Shown here one piece after another: positions 10,074 through 21,147 of a DNA stretch of 64,000 nt. Within the stretch, counting starts at the first letter, position 1, and each line of letters opens with the position of its first letter. The translations under genes and the position numbers were made by a program. Below the pieces are notes generated by a model that made no database searches, was not told the DNA's origin, and was given only the letters and a program-made list of their open reading frames with translations. The stretch covers positions 13,178,501 to 13,242,500 of the forward strand of contig OX485805.1 in assembly GCA_950295325.1 (NCBI GenBank), read 5' to 3'. The stretch comes from Polytrichum commune (lineage: Eukaryota; Streptophyta; Polytrichopsida; Polytrichales; Polytrichaceae).

Positions 10074-12716
10074 CTCACCCCCACCAAACGGAGTCGATGC
10101 CCTCATCGACTATACTCGTAGTCGGCACACCAATTCTCAAGTTGCCATCCTCTATGGTGCGGCATTGTGTTTACCTTAGGGCGCGACCCCCACAATGCAT
10201 CTTCAAATTTGGCATGGTCCCAAAGGTGTCGTTCCTAGGTGGTCCGTTAGCGACCTTGGATCTTTCATCCAAGGACCTAACCTATACTAGACCCACCTAC
10301 TTTGGGACTCACTTGGGTTGCCCCTCCTTTGGGGCCTCCCCCGTTAGGCTCCACTAGCCTAACATGACACATCTAGGCGAGACCTCAACACTTCCACTAA
10401 GTTGTCTCGGTTGCAACTCCGAGATGGCTTTCCATTGTTAAGCCACGCCTCGATCGCACGGGGGTGATGCCAAGTCCCGCCCGACTCGGTTCCCACTTTG
10501 CTCTTTCGAGACATGGGTTCATGACTCCCATGCGCCAACTCTCGTTAGCTCGCGGGTAGCACTTTTATGAGCACGCGCCATCACCTTGTCCCCGCCCGGA
10601 CAAGCCCACAACTAAGAAGTTTCTTGGTTTTATCCAAGGCCCCTCCAAGCCATGGCCCCCAATTACTCGGCTTACCCAACCTAGTTTGGCATGTCTATTC
10701 CCCCTCTTCCATTAACCAAACACAAGTACAAGACTAGGACCTCATCTCATACTTTTCTCTTTGCACCACTAAAGTTTGGACTTTATTCCCTCAAGCCAAA
10801 GAACAAGTGCATGTTGTGGAGGAATTAACCTCGAAGCTATGTTTGCTACTAGAGTCTCTCCCCCACTAAAGGAGATTGATGTCCTCATCAATGCCTACGC
10901 TTCTTTTTATTGGAATGTCTAGCCTTAGTTTCTTCAAAGTGCTTCACCAATTCCTTGCCGTTCATCATGTCTCTTGCCGCTACCCAAACGGCTTCTTTCT
11001 CATGGTATCCTCACCATTTCACCAAGTATTCCTTTGTACTTTTTCTTTCCTTTTCACTTGGGCTTCCTACACTTGAGGATGCCCTCTTACCTCATGTTCC
11101 AAATGATGTCCACAAGGTCGGGAGGTGGCCTAATCACTTGCTTGTGATCGGGCCACAAGGTGTCGTCCTAAAATGACTTTCGTAATCAGACATGAAATGT
11201 CGGATGCACTTTGATCTCCGGCGGTAATTCCAACTTATACATGTCCTTGACCACTTGTTCCACAATGGGAAACGAAGCTCCAATTTTGGACATGAACTTT
11301 GGAGTGAGGCCTTCCGGCTAAGTGAAGTTGTTCACATTCAACAACGCCTTTTGGCCCACCTCATTCTCCACTTCGCGTCTTCCGGCATTGACTTGCACTC
11401 CGTAGCACCTTCGGGCTTTCTCCACCAACAATTTGGTCATCTCCAAGACTTGTTCACGCTTCTTGGCCAAGTCCTCACCATCTTGGTTGAACTCTAGTGT
11501 TGAATGTGCCCCCTCGAGAGCTAGGTTAATAGGTTGGAGCGCATCCACTCCATAAGCCACCACCAAAGACCACCCCTTGGTAGCCAAGTGCGTGGCTACA
11601 TTGCAATTACACTCCGCTCGACCCACATAGTCCGCCCAATCTCCTTGGTCCGCCCCCACCAAGTTCCTCAAGTATTGCTTCAAGATTCCATTCACACGCT
11701 CCGATTTCCCATTCATTTGGGAATGCAAGGTCGTGCTAAACCTTAGTTTCATTCCGACCTCCTTAGAGAAATGCATTGAAAATGCACTTGTGAACTTTGG
11801 ATCTTGATCCCACACAATCACTCTTGGCAACCCGTGGTGCCTCAACCATCCTTTGAGAAAAGACTATGCGGTCTCCAACGCGGTGGCGGTTCCCACAATC
11901 GGCACCATGTGTGCCCACTTGGCAAACCGCTCTACCATCAACAAGATGGCATCATACCCATGTGACTCCGGCAAACTTGTGATCAAGTCCATGCACATAC
12001 CATGCCATGGCGCCAACGGGATAGGCAACGGTTGCAAGAAGCCGCCTTGCTTTTGGTAAGAGGCTCGGTTCACTTGGCACTTTGATTCAAGCCTTCACAA
12101 AGTGGGCTATATCTTCCTTTATGCACCGCCAATGGTACCTCTTTGACACCATTTTATGGCGGCTTTTTCTTTCTCGTCTATGGCCGGCAATAGGACTATC
12201 ATATTCCTCCTTCAAAACCGATAGCCTCAACTTGCCTTGTGGCACATATACCCGACTTTGTTTGCACTTGAACAATCCGTCCACCAACTTAACCTCTTTG
12301 AGCACCTTGCTCTTGCGAAGCTCACCTAAAAGCTTTTGTGCTTTGGGGTAGTTAATTTACCCCTCCCGTATCTTGCATCACAAGTTTCCTTTGCCGGCAC
12401 ACATTAGCCACAAGGTTTGGATGGTTCTCATTGCTTGGAACTCTTCCGGTCTACTTCGCGCATCCGGCACCACATTTCCACGGTCCGGTTTGTGGATCAA
12501 ATCCACCTTCATAAGCGCCAAACTATCATGCCACCGCAATGACTTGGCGTTCACTTACGCTTGTATGTCAAAATACTTTTAGGACACATTGTCCATGTAG
12601 ACCTTTGCTTTGTGCGACCCCATATAATGTTGCCACATCTTCAAGCAATGCACTACGGCAAAGAAGTTCTTTGTCATGAGTTGGTTGTCTTCTTTGACAA
12701 CCATCGAGCTTTATGC

Positions 12717-13375
12717 TCCCATATGCAATGGCCATCCATCTTACACATAATCCACCATTGGCAAAGGCACTCACCCCCGTATGCACCTCAAAAGGTTTGT
12801 CAAGCTCCGCGAACTTGAGCACGGGCGTCTAAGAGAAATTGCTCTCAAGCTCCCCAAAGACTTGGTGGCAAGGCTCATCCCACTCTTGGGATAGCCATTT
12901 CTTTCACAAGTCGGATAAGGTCGGATAACCATCAAGCTTAACGCTCTCATATGCAATGGCCATCCATCTTACATTAACCATCCGCCAATGGCAAAGTCAC
13001 TCGCCACCCCGTATTCACCTCAAAAGGTTTGTCAAGCTCCGCGAACTTGAACACGGGTGGCAAAGACAACTTTGTATTAAGCTCCCCAAAGACTTTGGGG
13101 GCAAGGCTCATCCCACTCTTAAGATAGCCATTTCTTTCATAAGTCGCACAAGGTTTGACAAACTTTAAGCTTAATGCTCCCATATGCAATGGGCATCCAT
13201 CTTGGATCAACATCCGCCAATGGTAAAGTCACTCGCCCCCGTATGCATCTCAAAAGGTTTGTCAAATTTCGCAAACTTGAGCACGGGCGGCGAAGAGAAC
13301 TTGGTCTTAAGCTCCCCAAAAGGCTTGGTGACAAGGCTCATCCCACTCTTGGGATAGCCATTTTTCCAACAAGTT
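12717..13375 (-). repeat. Three tandem copies inside the retrotransposon pol region
   Basis: Segments starting near 12717, 12945 and 13178 repeat the words ATGCAATGG, CCATCTT, AAAAGGTTTGTCAA and CTTGGGATAGCCATT or close variants. The period is about 200-230 bp. The repeated part corresponds to the junction between reverse transcriptase and RNase H on the minus strand. Confidence 0.8.
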
Positions 13376-14892
13376 GACTAAGGTCCTAGCAACCTTAGAA
13401 ACACCTCGAATGAAGTGGTGGTAGTAGTTGGCTAGGCCAACAAATGACCTTAGCCCTTCTCTTGAGTCAAGGGCCAATTCTCCTCTTGGATTGCCTTGAC
13501 ATTTGTCATGTTCATCCACCAACTTCCTTTGTCATCACATACCTCAAGAACTCAATCTCTCGTTGAGCAAGTTTTTTTTTTTTTTTTTTTTTTTCCACTC
13601 GTTGGCGGTAACATTTTGGACAACTCATTGGTGAATACATCCTTGTACCTCACCAACATCCCACCAATGTGGTTTTGGGGAGGCCTATCTTTCCTAGCCT
13701 CCCCATGAGTTCCTTGGAGTTGCTCCAATTGAACCACGACCATTATAATTATGTTTTTCCGTTTATTCATTTGGTCCATTAAGACCAAATTCGAGTTGGT
13801 TCCTCCTACCATAGGAGTCCTTGTCAATTTGTAGTGCAATTCTTTGCCATCAAGACATCACAAATGCACCGCAAGCTCACCGGCTTGCACCTCACATCTA
13901 TCATGTGAGTTCCAAAGAAGGCGGCCTTCACAATGACATGCATTTCATCTATTTCACATGGTGTGAAATTTTGACAAAAATCCAATGTCCCACATTGAAA
14001 AGTTACATGCATCGCGGCCTCCTTTGTTTCATGCGGTTCGCCCTTTCCAAACCGCACCTTGGTAGGCTTGCCCGCTCTATCAATCGGCAAGCCCCAACTC
14101 CCTTGCGAATTTTGGGCTCAAGAAGGAATGGTAGCCTCTTTATCAACCCATGAGACATTTGTCCCATTCATTTGAGCCTCAAAGTACAAAAGACTTGGCC
14201 TCGGCTTAAGGCTACTAGCCTTGGCCACAATGCCATCGTCTTACATTCGGTCCGCGGCATAAGTATTATTTGGCGTGGTACCTATCTCCCCTCAACGTCC
14301 ATTGTTGTAAGGCACCGCCAAATTTCTTATTGGGGTCATCGGCTTTAATGCTCGTTGCAATTTTGATGATCCCCGCCACAACCTCAATAAACTTTGGGAA
14401 ATTAGAACTTGGTATTCACCACCCGCTTTTGAAACCCCACCTAAAAGGATGCATTTCTTAGAAAGTTCGTCCGTTTTAGGTGTATCCTTCATTTGTGCGT
14501 TTGAATAGCGCACATAGGCCTTAAGAGGCCCCGGGTGCCTCATTAGCACCAAAATCAATCCAACATCAATACCTTCCAAGCATTTCGAATTGGAATTTCA
14601 ATCCAACATTAATGCCCTCCAAGGTTTTGGGTGCTTTCGGTATTCTAGGCCCCAAATGTTTATTGAGGTTTGCGGGAGCCCTTTTCAAAGCACTCCTCCA
14701 TTTTCCTTACCAAATCCACCCTCATGCCCACCATTGTCATTTGAACCAATGGTATGGTCAAAATCCACTTGCACATGATCCTTGTTCCAATTTGAGCCTC
14801 ACAACCTTTTGGAAACCCCGGGCTCACCATCATAACCCGCATTTATGATAGCCATGTTTCCCTCAAAGTGCGAGCTCAAAACTTGGAACCCT

Positions 14893-14904
14893 GCTCTGAT
14901 ACCA
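14893..14904 (-). other. Primer-binding site, initiator Met tRNA type
   Basis: Minus-strand TGGTATCAGAGC, two bases inside the LTR at 14907. This is the usual plant retrotransposon primer site and fixes the element's orientation. Confidence 0.92.
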
Positions 14905-14906
14905 AG

Positions 14907-15881
14907 TGTCGCAACCCTTGCTAGCCCCCTTAGCAATCTTGCCAATTTTCCTTTCTAGCAAAGGTTACGAGCGCTAACCCTTCGCATACCGCCATGCTAA
15001 TGGTTAGCTCCTCTTACCCCGGACCATATAATTCAAAGGAGGGGAACCAACCCTCCTACTTTGCTTTCGGGACTCACCCCTTAATCGGTAACCCATTTCT
15101 TCGATGTGGACTTCCATCCATGGAAGTCCCATCTTATGTTGATCATCGCATTGCCGGAGCAACACTACAACAACCCGAACCATTCTAGGCAACTATGGCC
15201 TCACAATGGGCCAAAGCCCATGGAGGCCGTGCCGTTCGGCCTCGGGTGGGTGAGGCCACACCACCTCACCCATATAAGCCTCTAGGACTCTACACGGAGC
15301 CCCTACCCCACCGCCAACCAACCTCTTGTCTCTCTACCAAGAGTTGGGGCCAAGTGGACATTTTCCCTTAGCTGCTGGGCCTAGAACCCCCCCAGCAGCT
15401 TCAGACCATCATAACTTCCTTGTATGATGTCTGATCATAACAACCAACCACTCCATCCTCATCTACGTTTCACGTAGATGCCGATGGACTCCTTGCTTGC
15501 CCCATTCGGGCAAGGCTTGAGGAAGTTATGCCTGTTTGAACCTTGGCAGTCCCGGGAATCACTCCCAGGCACTGCTGTACCAGGGCGCTGTCCCGGGACA
15601 GCACCCCACTCAAATGGCCATAACTCCTAGCTCACACCTCCGATTGAGGTGATCTTGAGCATTCTAGAATCACCACGCCATGAGCTACGCATAGCTCATG
15701 GCCTCACCCTCATGCCTCCTAGTCTTTGTGGGTGGGAGGCGTTCCCAACGCCCGGGGCCCTCACCCACACTAGGATCACTTGGGCCCTCTCACCAACGGC
15801 GCCACAAGTCCCGGGTGTCACTCCGGGGTCCCCCTTGTGCCCATGGTGTTTCGGCCACTCCTTATGGAGAGGTGCGCGACA
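14907..15881 (-). repeat. Right LTR (5' LTR of the minus-strand element)
   Basis: Identical by eye to the left LTR over its 975 bp. Followed by the target duplication GTGTG (15882-15886). Confidence 0.95.
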
Positions 15882-15948
15882 GTGTGTACCCAGCAGGAGG
15901 AAGATGAAGATACCATAAAATACAATGTTACTAGACATAGAATCCTAC

Positions 15949-16734
15949 TTATTTCTTTGCTACTTCTATTCGATCTATTTGCAACTTTTCTACAATTTCC
16001 GAGTCGGTTTCTTCGAGCCCGTTGGATTTCAAAACTGCCACCTTGACTGCATCGTTATGCCGTACAGGTTGTTGCCCAAACCTACGGCTGACCACAAAGT
16101 CGCGTGCGTCGGACATTGGTGAGTAGAACAATGATTGAAAGTAAGGAAGGAGGACCTTTGTCATGTCTGCGTCTTGCACCCGATTGGATGTGAATGGGTT
16201 GGGAAAGATACCACACTCGTCCGGATTGCAAACAGATTTGTAAGGGCAATCGTCTACTAGAATGGTGTTGGAGGGTGCAGCTGTGATCCTTCCAGAATCG
16301 AAGGATATAGGCGGCCACCAAAACTTGTTGAGTAAACTTTTCAAAAACAAAGGAGCTTCTGGCTTCAAAGGGTTCATGACGACATTGTTCCACATGTCCT
16401 TGAACAAGGTGCAATCCTCTTGGCCAAGTACTAATGCGGGTTTTGGGCCCCCGGCAAATAGATACTCCACCACAAGGTCTACAGTGGATTTTTTCATGGA
16501 TGACCATATGCAAACATGGAACATGAAGGACATCCGCAACCAAAACACCTTGTATCCCAGTCTAGGTAGGACAACCTTGGGCCCTACCAAGGCCGGAGGT
16601 TTGTCCGGTGCTTTATCGTAAGTTATCCAAGTGGGCACAGTCACCATACCCGGGTTACGTCGGGAACAGTGGCAAAATATGCCGTTTAAATCGAACACCA
16701 CAATGAACCTTCGACTGGGTGTAGCAGCAGGCGT
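15949..16734 (-). CDS. FCP1/NIF-like HAD domain exon, probably catalytically degenerate
   Basis: Acceptor GGCAG then TPAATPSRRFIVVFDLNGIFCH, 261 residues to the stop. Features recalling the FCP1/NIF HAD phosphatase fold are a hydrophobic strand ending in FDLNG (motif I, normally DxDx), HVCIWSSMKKSTVDLVVEYLF (the region after the first strand) and NTILVDDCPYKSV (motif III-like, with DD). Motif I keeps the first Asp but has Asn where the second is expected, so phosphatase activity is doubtful. The retrotransposon lies about 63 bp past the stop. The splice phase fits the exon at 16828-17139. The assignment is from motif pattern only. Confidence 0.5.
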   Translation of the reverse strand, partial: TPAATPSRRFIVVFDLNGIFCHCSRRNPGMVTVPTWITYDKAPDKPPALVGPKVVLPRLGYKVFWLRMSFMFHVCIWSSMKKSTVDLVVEYLFAGGPKPALVLGQEDCTLFKDMWNNVVMNPLKPEAPLFLKSLLNKFWWPPISFDSGRITAAPSNTILVDDCPYKSVCNPDECGIFPNPFTSNRVQDADMTKVLLPYFQSLFYSPMSDARDFVVSRRFGQQPVRHNDAVKVAVLKSNGLEETDSEIVEKLQIDRIEVAKK

Positions 16735-16827
16735 CTGCCGACATGAACCCACTGTGAGCTTCTGACATGTGCTACATATAAATTAAACATAGAATGACCT
16801 CGCAAACCTAGGCATGATGGACTAGAC

Positions 16828-17139
16828 CATTAAGTAGTTCATTGTGTAGTCCTCCAAACCACGTGTGGTATGGGCGAACTCGAACGACAGGGAGAAATGG
16901 GCCACGATCAATACCTCGTACTGTATTGGATTGAATTCCCATCGCTCAGAGTACCCTAGGGAAGGATCTTCGGGATACTTAGACATTAGTCTTTTAGCAC
17001 ACGCGATTCCCATCTCCCTTGTGAAAACTTGGCAAGGTCTATTGATCTTTGGGTATGTGTCATCGTAAACAAATAGCTTATCATAGACGACGTCTTTTGG
17101 TAGAGGCGCATCCAAAGGCGCTATCGAATGCTGTGGAGC
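16828..17139 (-). CDS. Cargo exon of unknown function
   Basis: Acceptor GGTTCAG, then APQHSIAPLDAPLPKDVVYD..., 104 codons, ending NYLM at a weak donor GTCTAG. It contains FNPIQYEVLIVAHFSLSFEF. The phase agrees with the exons at 17256-17921 and 15949-16734, so the three may be one transcript. No family recognised. Confidence 0.45.
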
Positions 17140-17255
17140 CTGAACCCAAAACTACGCGAATTTAAATAAATGGGGAGGTGAAAAGGTCGAAATACACATA
17201 TGTCAATCGAAACTAACGTGCCTTTTAACGAATGCATTGGATGGAATAAACTTAC

Positions 17256-17921
17256 TTTGACATGTGAAGGCACCACTTTTAGAAGCTCGGCACGCCGTCT
17301 CTGATCGTCTTGGTTGTTGTGCGTCGTCTGGAAATCTTGGCAACTAACGTTGTTGAATACTGGATGGGGAGCCTTCTCGCCTTGTGGCCAACGTGTCAAA
17401 TACCTCCTAACTGCTTGTGGAGCATTTATGGTGGCTTCTGGATTCGACGAGTCCAATGGGATAACATTGACAGCACTCGTCGATGCCGTCGCATGCGACT
17501 GTGGCTTTGTTTGAGGGCACTCCACGGGTGGAGTTGAAGCCTCTTCGTTGGCAACATCATCATCCACACCTTGCGGCGATAGCTGGACAACCTCCAAAGG
17601 TGAGGGCTCAAGTGGAGGCTGCGCAGAATGTGGCACTTGGATAACTTCTTGAATGATGTCACTAATTGTAGAATTTGCCACTTGTTTGATGCCAGTCGGC
17701 GAGAGTGCCATACGCGGCGATGGAACCTGAGCTTGCAGATGTTCTGGCGGTGACGGGGCCATGGGTGGAGCGCGGGTGACCACCGCTGCATCCGAAGTGT
17801 GTATGGGAACCACAATAGGCAAGGGGTTGATGTGGTCGTCGTTGATTGGGGTTAGTGACGTTTGAATAGACAAAATTGCAGTGTGTGATGCATCCACTCG
17901 TTCTGGGTTGTGCAGGCAAGC
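17256..17921 (-). CDS. Pro/Ser/Thr-rich disordered cargo exon
   Basis: Acceptor TTCACAG and donor GTAAGT, 222 codons, phase 0 at both ends. The sequence is rich in Pro, Ser, Ala and Val, with repeated words such as APPMAPSPPEHLQ and PSPRMALSP, and looks disordered. It joins in phase to the acidic exon at 18219-19385. It may act as a linker. No domain seen. Confidence 0.5.
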
Positions 17922-18218
17922 CTGTGAATTGCAAGACATCATTAAGGACAATTGAATGCAAACTAGAAAGTACATGTGCTAGACAAAGGAATCCACTTTA
18001 TTTATAATAAATGGTCGAACATATTGCATCTCCTCCCCACAAGGGAGGAGTTCCGGGTAATGAACACCCCTAACTCTATTTATTCTACTCGTCCTAGTCC
18101 ACTTTTAGCTTCAAGATGCCGCGCCATCACCGACCTGGATCAAACATCCAGGTGGAGATTCAGTCACTTGAACAGAAAAACTTGCATACTGAAATGTTCA
18201 CGGGGATCGAATACTTAC

Positions 18219-19385
18219 ACTGACCTCGGCCTTGTCGGAGGTGTCCACGGTGGTCGGTGATGCATCCACGTCGGAGACATCCAATGCTTGCACGCCAACT
18301 GGGATATATGCGCCCACCTGATCGTTCACCCTTTCGGACTCGGCTGCACCGACTGCAACATCCACTGTGGGTGTTGGTGTAGACACTTGCTGAGGGGGGG
18401 TATTTTTTGCTAGGCCCAACGCTTCTTGGAGCAAGCCCGACAGCATGTTGGGCAGTGTGCTTCTCAAGATCCCCACAATCTTGTCTTCCAAAACAGACTC
18501 CGCTATCACAGGCTCTGGAACCCGAGAACTATGTCTTTTCGTATGCCGATCTTTGTGCTTGCCTCGCTTGGAGGCCTTGGATTTTGGGGCACTGGGCGGT
18601 GGCAGTTCTTCTTCGCTCTCAGATACAAGTGACGCCGTGGAAGGCCGGGAGGTGGTTGCCACTTCGGGTGTGAGCTCAGTCGCATGACCTTCGGCCTCCT
18701 CTTGAACACGAGCCTGCTCATCTTCTCCTTGAGCCACCTCTCGTTCTTCTTGTGCTCCCTCGCAAGCCCCTTCTTGTGCGTCGTCAAGACCCCCCTCGAG
18801 CTCTCCCTCAAACTCCTCCTCACGGTCCGAGTACTCGGCATCTTGCTCTTCATTGGCATCTCCCTCGTGAACCTCGTCGCGATACTGGTCTTCGGCCGGG
18901 TCACCTTCCGCTAGAGACGTGACATGCTCGTCCTCTTCAAATTCCAGGACCCTGCCGCGCATAGGTGAAGCGGACTGTGGTTGTGGCGATTGTGTGTGAA
19001 TGGATTCGCATTCATCCGATTGCGTATCCATATGGGCGCTTTCCCCTCTACTGGAGGCCTCCTCTGTATCCTGTTCACTAGGCGCCTCTTTGTCGTTGTC
19101 GTCATCTTCGGGCTCCTCATACTCGCCCTCGGATTCGTCTCTATCAACGTCCATGGCGTCGATGCCCAAACCGGGTGACGGATCTCGCGAGACATCCTCC
19201 AGCAACAGTGCAGGGGGTGCTTCTTGCTGAGGTTGAGGGTGGTCACCTCTATCACCTGCAGCTTCGTGGTCTTCTTGGTCATCTTGAAAGTCCACAGCCC
19301 GAAGTCGCCGAATGTGATCTATCTTCTCGGGAAGCGTGTGCATGAAGCTAGAGTCCATGCACGAGAACACATGCTGTTCGTTCAT
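18219..19385 (-). CDS. Acidic, low-complexity cargo exon
   Basis: Acceptor TATGCAG directly before ATGAACGAACAG and donor GTAAGT, 389 codons. Residues 30-220 are strongly acidic (runs of D/E with Q and S). A basic patch (SKASKRGKHKDRHTKRHSS) that could serve as a nuclear signal follows, then a short helical segment (EDKIVGILRSTLPNMLSGLL). It joins in phase to the exon at 19464-20837. An acidic, basic and helical order is common in chromatin or transcription proteins, but no family is recognised. Confidence 0.5.
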
Positions 19386-19463
19386 CTGCATACATGAAAA
19401 ATATCAGAATAGATAAACAAGCCTGCGAATAAAAGCAAGGTTGCGGATGTTGTATGTACTCAC

Positions 19464-20837
19464 CAATGCGGCAGCAATAGGCTTCAACCCGCCGAATAGA
19501 TTTATCACAACTCCTCCCGAGCTTCGAAGGTTGCTGAGAAACGAGTTGTAAACCTCCATTCGCAACTCGCCTCTGTTTGCTTCGTATGAAAGCTCCGACC
19601 ACTCCTTCGGATTCACATTGTAACGCCGAGTTACAGGCGCTATCATGGGACATCGAAACTGCTTGTGGCGCGGGAGGATACTTCGGCAAGTGAGGAAGTC
19701 CACATAAAAAAGAGGGGTAGTCCTCAACCAATCTACTTCCTTGTTGAAGGTTTGATCCTCAGCGTGACAAGGTAGATAAACTGAGGGAACGTTCAGAAAC
19801 GTCCCCGGGTGCTTGCGAATCAAGGCGGAGATGAACTCTTCAGCCGCGGGGTGGTTGCGCAAATCGGACACAATCATCCAAGCGGGGATTTTCTTGAGGC
19901 CCGGGGCCCAGACCGGGTCCGCAACATACTTCACCAAGGACTCGACCACCGAAGATGAAACTGGCTGATCGACACACCCCGTGATGAATCTAAAGTCGAT
20001 GAAGCCCCCTGTAATGGTGAACTTCGAGAGCCATTCAGTGTTGACCTTGTCCTGATTAGGGATCACCAACTTCCGCTTCAGAGGATTATAATCTACATAT
20101 CTAGTGATCACTTGTCCTTGATTCTCTTCTACCGGTGTTTGCAGCCACTTTTGCAACAAACGCAAGCATACCGGGGTAGGGTCCAGTTTTTTGTAGTTCG
20201 GCAACCGCTTCTTATTCAGCCAACCATCACCTGCAACTTGATAAAGCTTCACCCATTTGGCCTTTGTGATGTCATGCTCCCTCTTGAATTTGTCCCAAAC
20301 AGATCTAATAAGGCATTCATTGTCCTCCGAGTCCTTTCCCCAAATGCCAAGATCGTTTGGGTCGTGTGCTGACAACTCTTGTAGAAGAATATTCTTCCAC
20401 TTCCTAAAATTACATCACGACTTCAAGGTCGTGACATCGTGGTTCTTCGTGGCACGGAGAGAGACTCTAGGAACCTCTTCGCCAGGCCTCACCTCGAGGA
20501 TACGTCTCGCACACAGAAGATAGTCGGGCCGTGTTAGGCCTGCCATCACCCTGAAAGTTTCCCTGGTCAATGGCTTACAAACATACGGCTTCTCCTCGAA
20601 CGGTGTTGCCGATTTTTTCTTCTCGTGGCGGGCTCGTTGTTTCTGCTGCGTATCCAGGTATTCTTCTAAATAGGTGGAGCCTGGTTTATCCGGGTTAATA
20701 AGGGTCCCCTTCTCGTGACCTTGAAACACTTTCTTCCACATCCTCGAGGTCTCATCATCTGCCATGATGAGTGCCAGCTCGGCATTAAGGTCATTGTGGG
20801 TGATCCCTCTAGCAATGGCGGTAAATGAAGCCTCCAT
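19464..20837 (-). CDS. Conserved-looking cargo exon, reading frame interrupted
   Basis: From MEASFTAIARGITHNDLNAE to GGVVINLFGGLKPIAAAL, ending at a strong donor GTGAGT. The frame is constant over about 458 codons but is interrupted at least once, so this copy is probably non-functional. Motifs: RETFRVMAGLTRPDYLLCARRI, WDKFKREHD, GGVVINLFGGLKPIAAAL. The last one vaguely recalls the SAM-binding motif of N6/N4 DNA methyltransferases. The similarity is too weak to call. Palindrome and hairpin repeats lie in the intron between this exon and the ParB-like one. Confidence 0.5.
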
Positions 20838-20927
20838 GCTTGTCGTGAAATTTTGCAAAGGAGAAGTGTTAGAACACAAGTATTACAATTTCAAGCCAAG
20901 TAACCTTGAATGGAGGGTAGAGGCGAG

Positions 20928-20957
20928 GGAACTTCCTCTCGGCCGAGAGGAAGTTCC
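20928..20957. repeat. P2 palindrome, 30 bp perfect
   Basis: GGAACTTCCTCTCGG followed by its reverse complement. It lies in the presumed intron of the ParB-like cargo gene, 50 bp from a larger hairpin with the same core. Confidence 0.9.
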
Positions 20958-20964
20958 ATCAATC

Positions 20965-21081
20965 CTCCCATCCCTCAATTAGGTATTACGGGCTTGAGGG
21001 AGGTGAGGGAACTTCCTCTCGGCCGAGAGGAAGTTCCCTCACCTCCCTCAAGCCCGTGATACCTAATTGAGGGATGGGGGA
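20965..21081. repeat. Long hairpin (~58-bp arms) centred on a P2 palindrome
   Basis: Centre between 21022 and 21023. The arms read outward through GAAGTTCCCTCACCTCCC, CAAGCCCGT and TAATTGAGGGA with about one mismatch and slight slippage at the outer edge. A small foldback or MITE-like derivative of the P2 repeat is likely. It supplies the false C-terminus of the open frame running past 21148. Confidence 0.85.
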
Positions 21082-21147
21082 GTGGAGTCTGCATGAGGGA
21101 GTGCAAAAATAAAAAGTTCGAATGGGAGTGGATGTATGAAAACTTAC

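Larger units (their letters stand above)
9099..15881 (-). mobile_element. Ty3-type LTR retrotransposon, broken, nested in element C
   Basis: Two 975-bp LTRs (9099-10073 and 14907-15881) with TG..CA ends flank a 4.8-kb interior, with a 5-bp target duplication. The primer-binding site complementary to initiator Met tRNA lies beside the right LTR, so the element reads on the minus strand. Recognisable parts in that order: a gag-like region (about 14.1-14.9 kb), a protease-like region (13.8-14.1 kb), reverse-transcriptase/RNase H pieces (12.5-13.5 kb) and integrase (zinc-binding part near 12.1-12.3 kb, core 11.3-12.1 kb). Integrase after RNase H indicates Ty3/gypsy. The coding part is broken, by roughly ten or more interruptions. 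The LTRs show no difference by eye, so insertion was recent. Confidence 0.93.

Noticed and set aside
9186-10357. Open frames of 60-155 codons on both strands in the LTRs
   Set aside because: They lie in LTR sequence, recur in the other LTR and have no coding features.
19464-20837. N6/N4 DNA methyltransferase fused after the ParB-like domain
   Set aside because: Only GGVVINLFGGLKPIAAAL vaguely recalls a SAM motif. The expected catalytic (D/N/S)PP(Y/F) was not found.
20986-21147. C-terminal extension of the ParB-like open frame (587 residues in total)
   Set aside because: It runs past a strong GTAAGT donor at 21147 into the hairpin repeat and encodes only translated palindrome (LPLGREEVPS).
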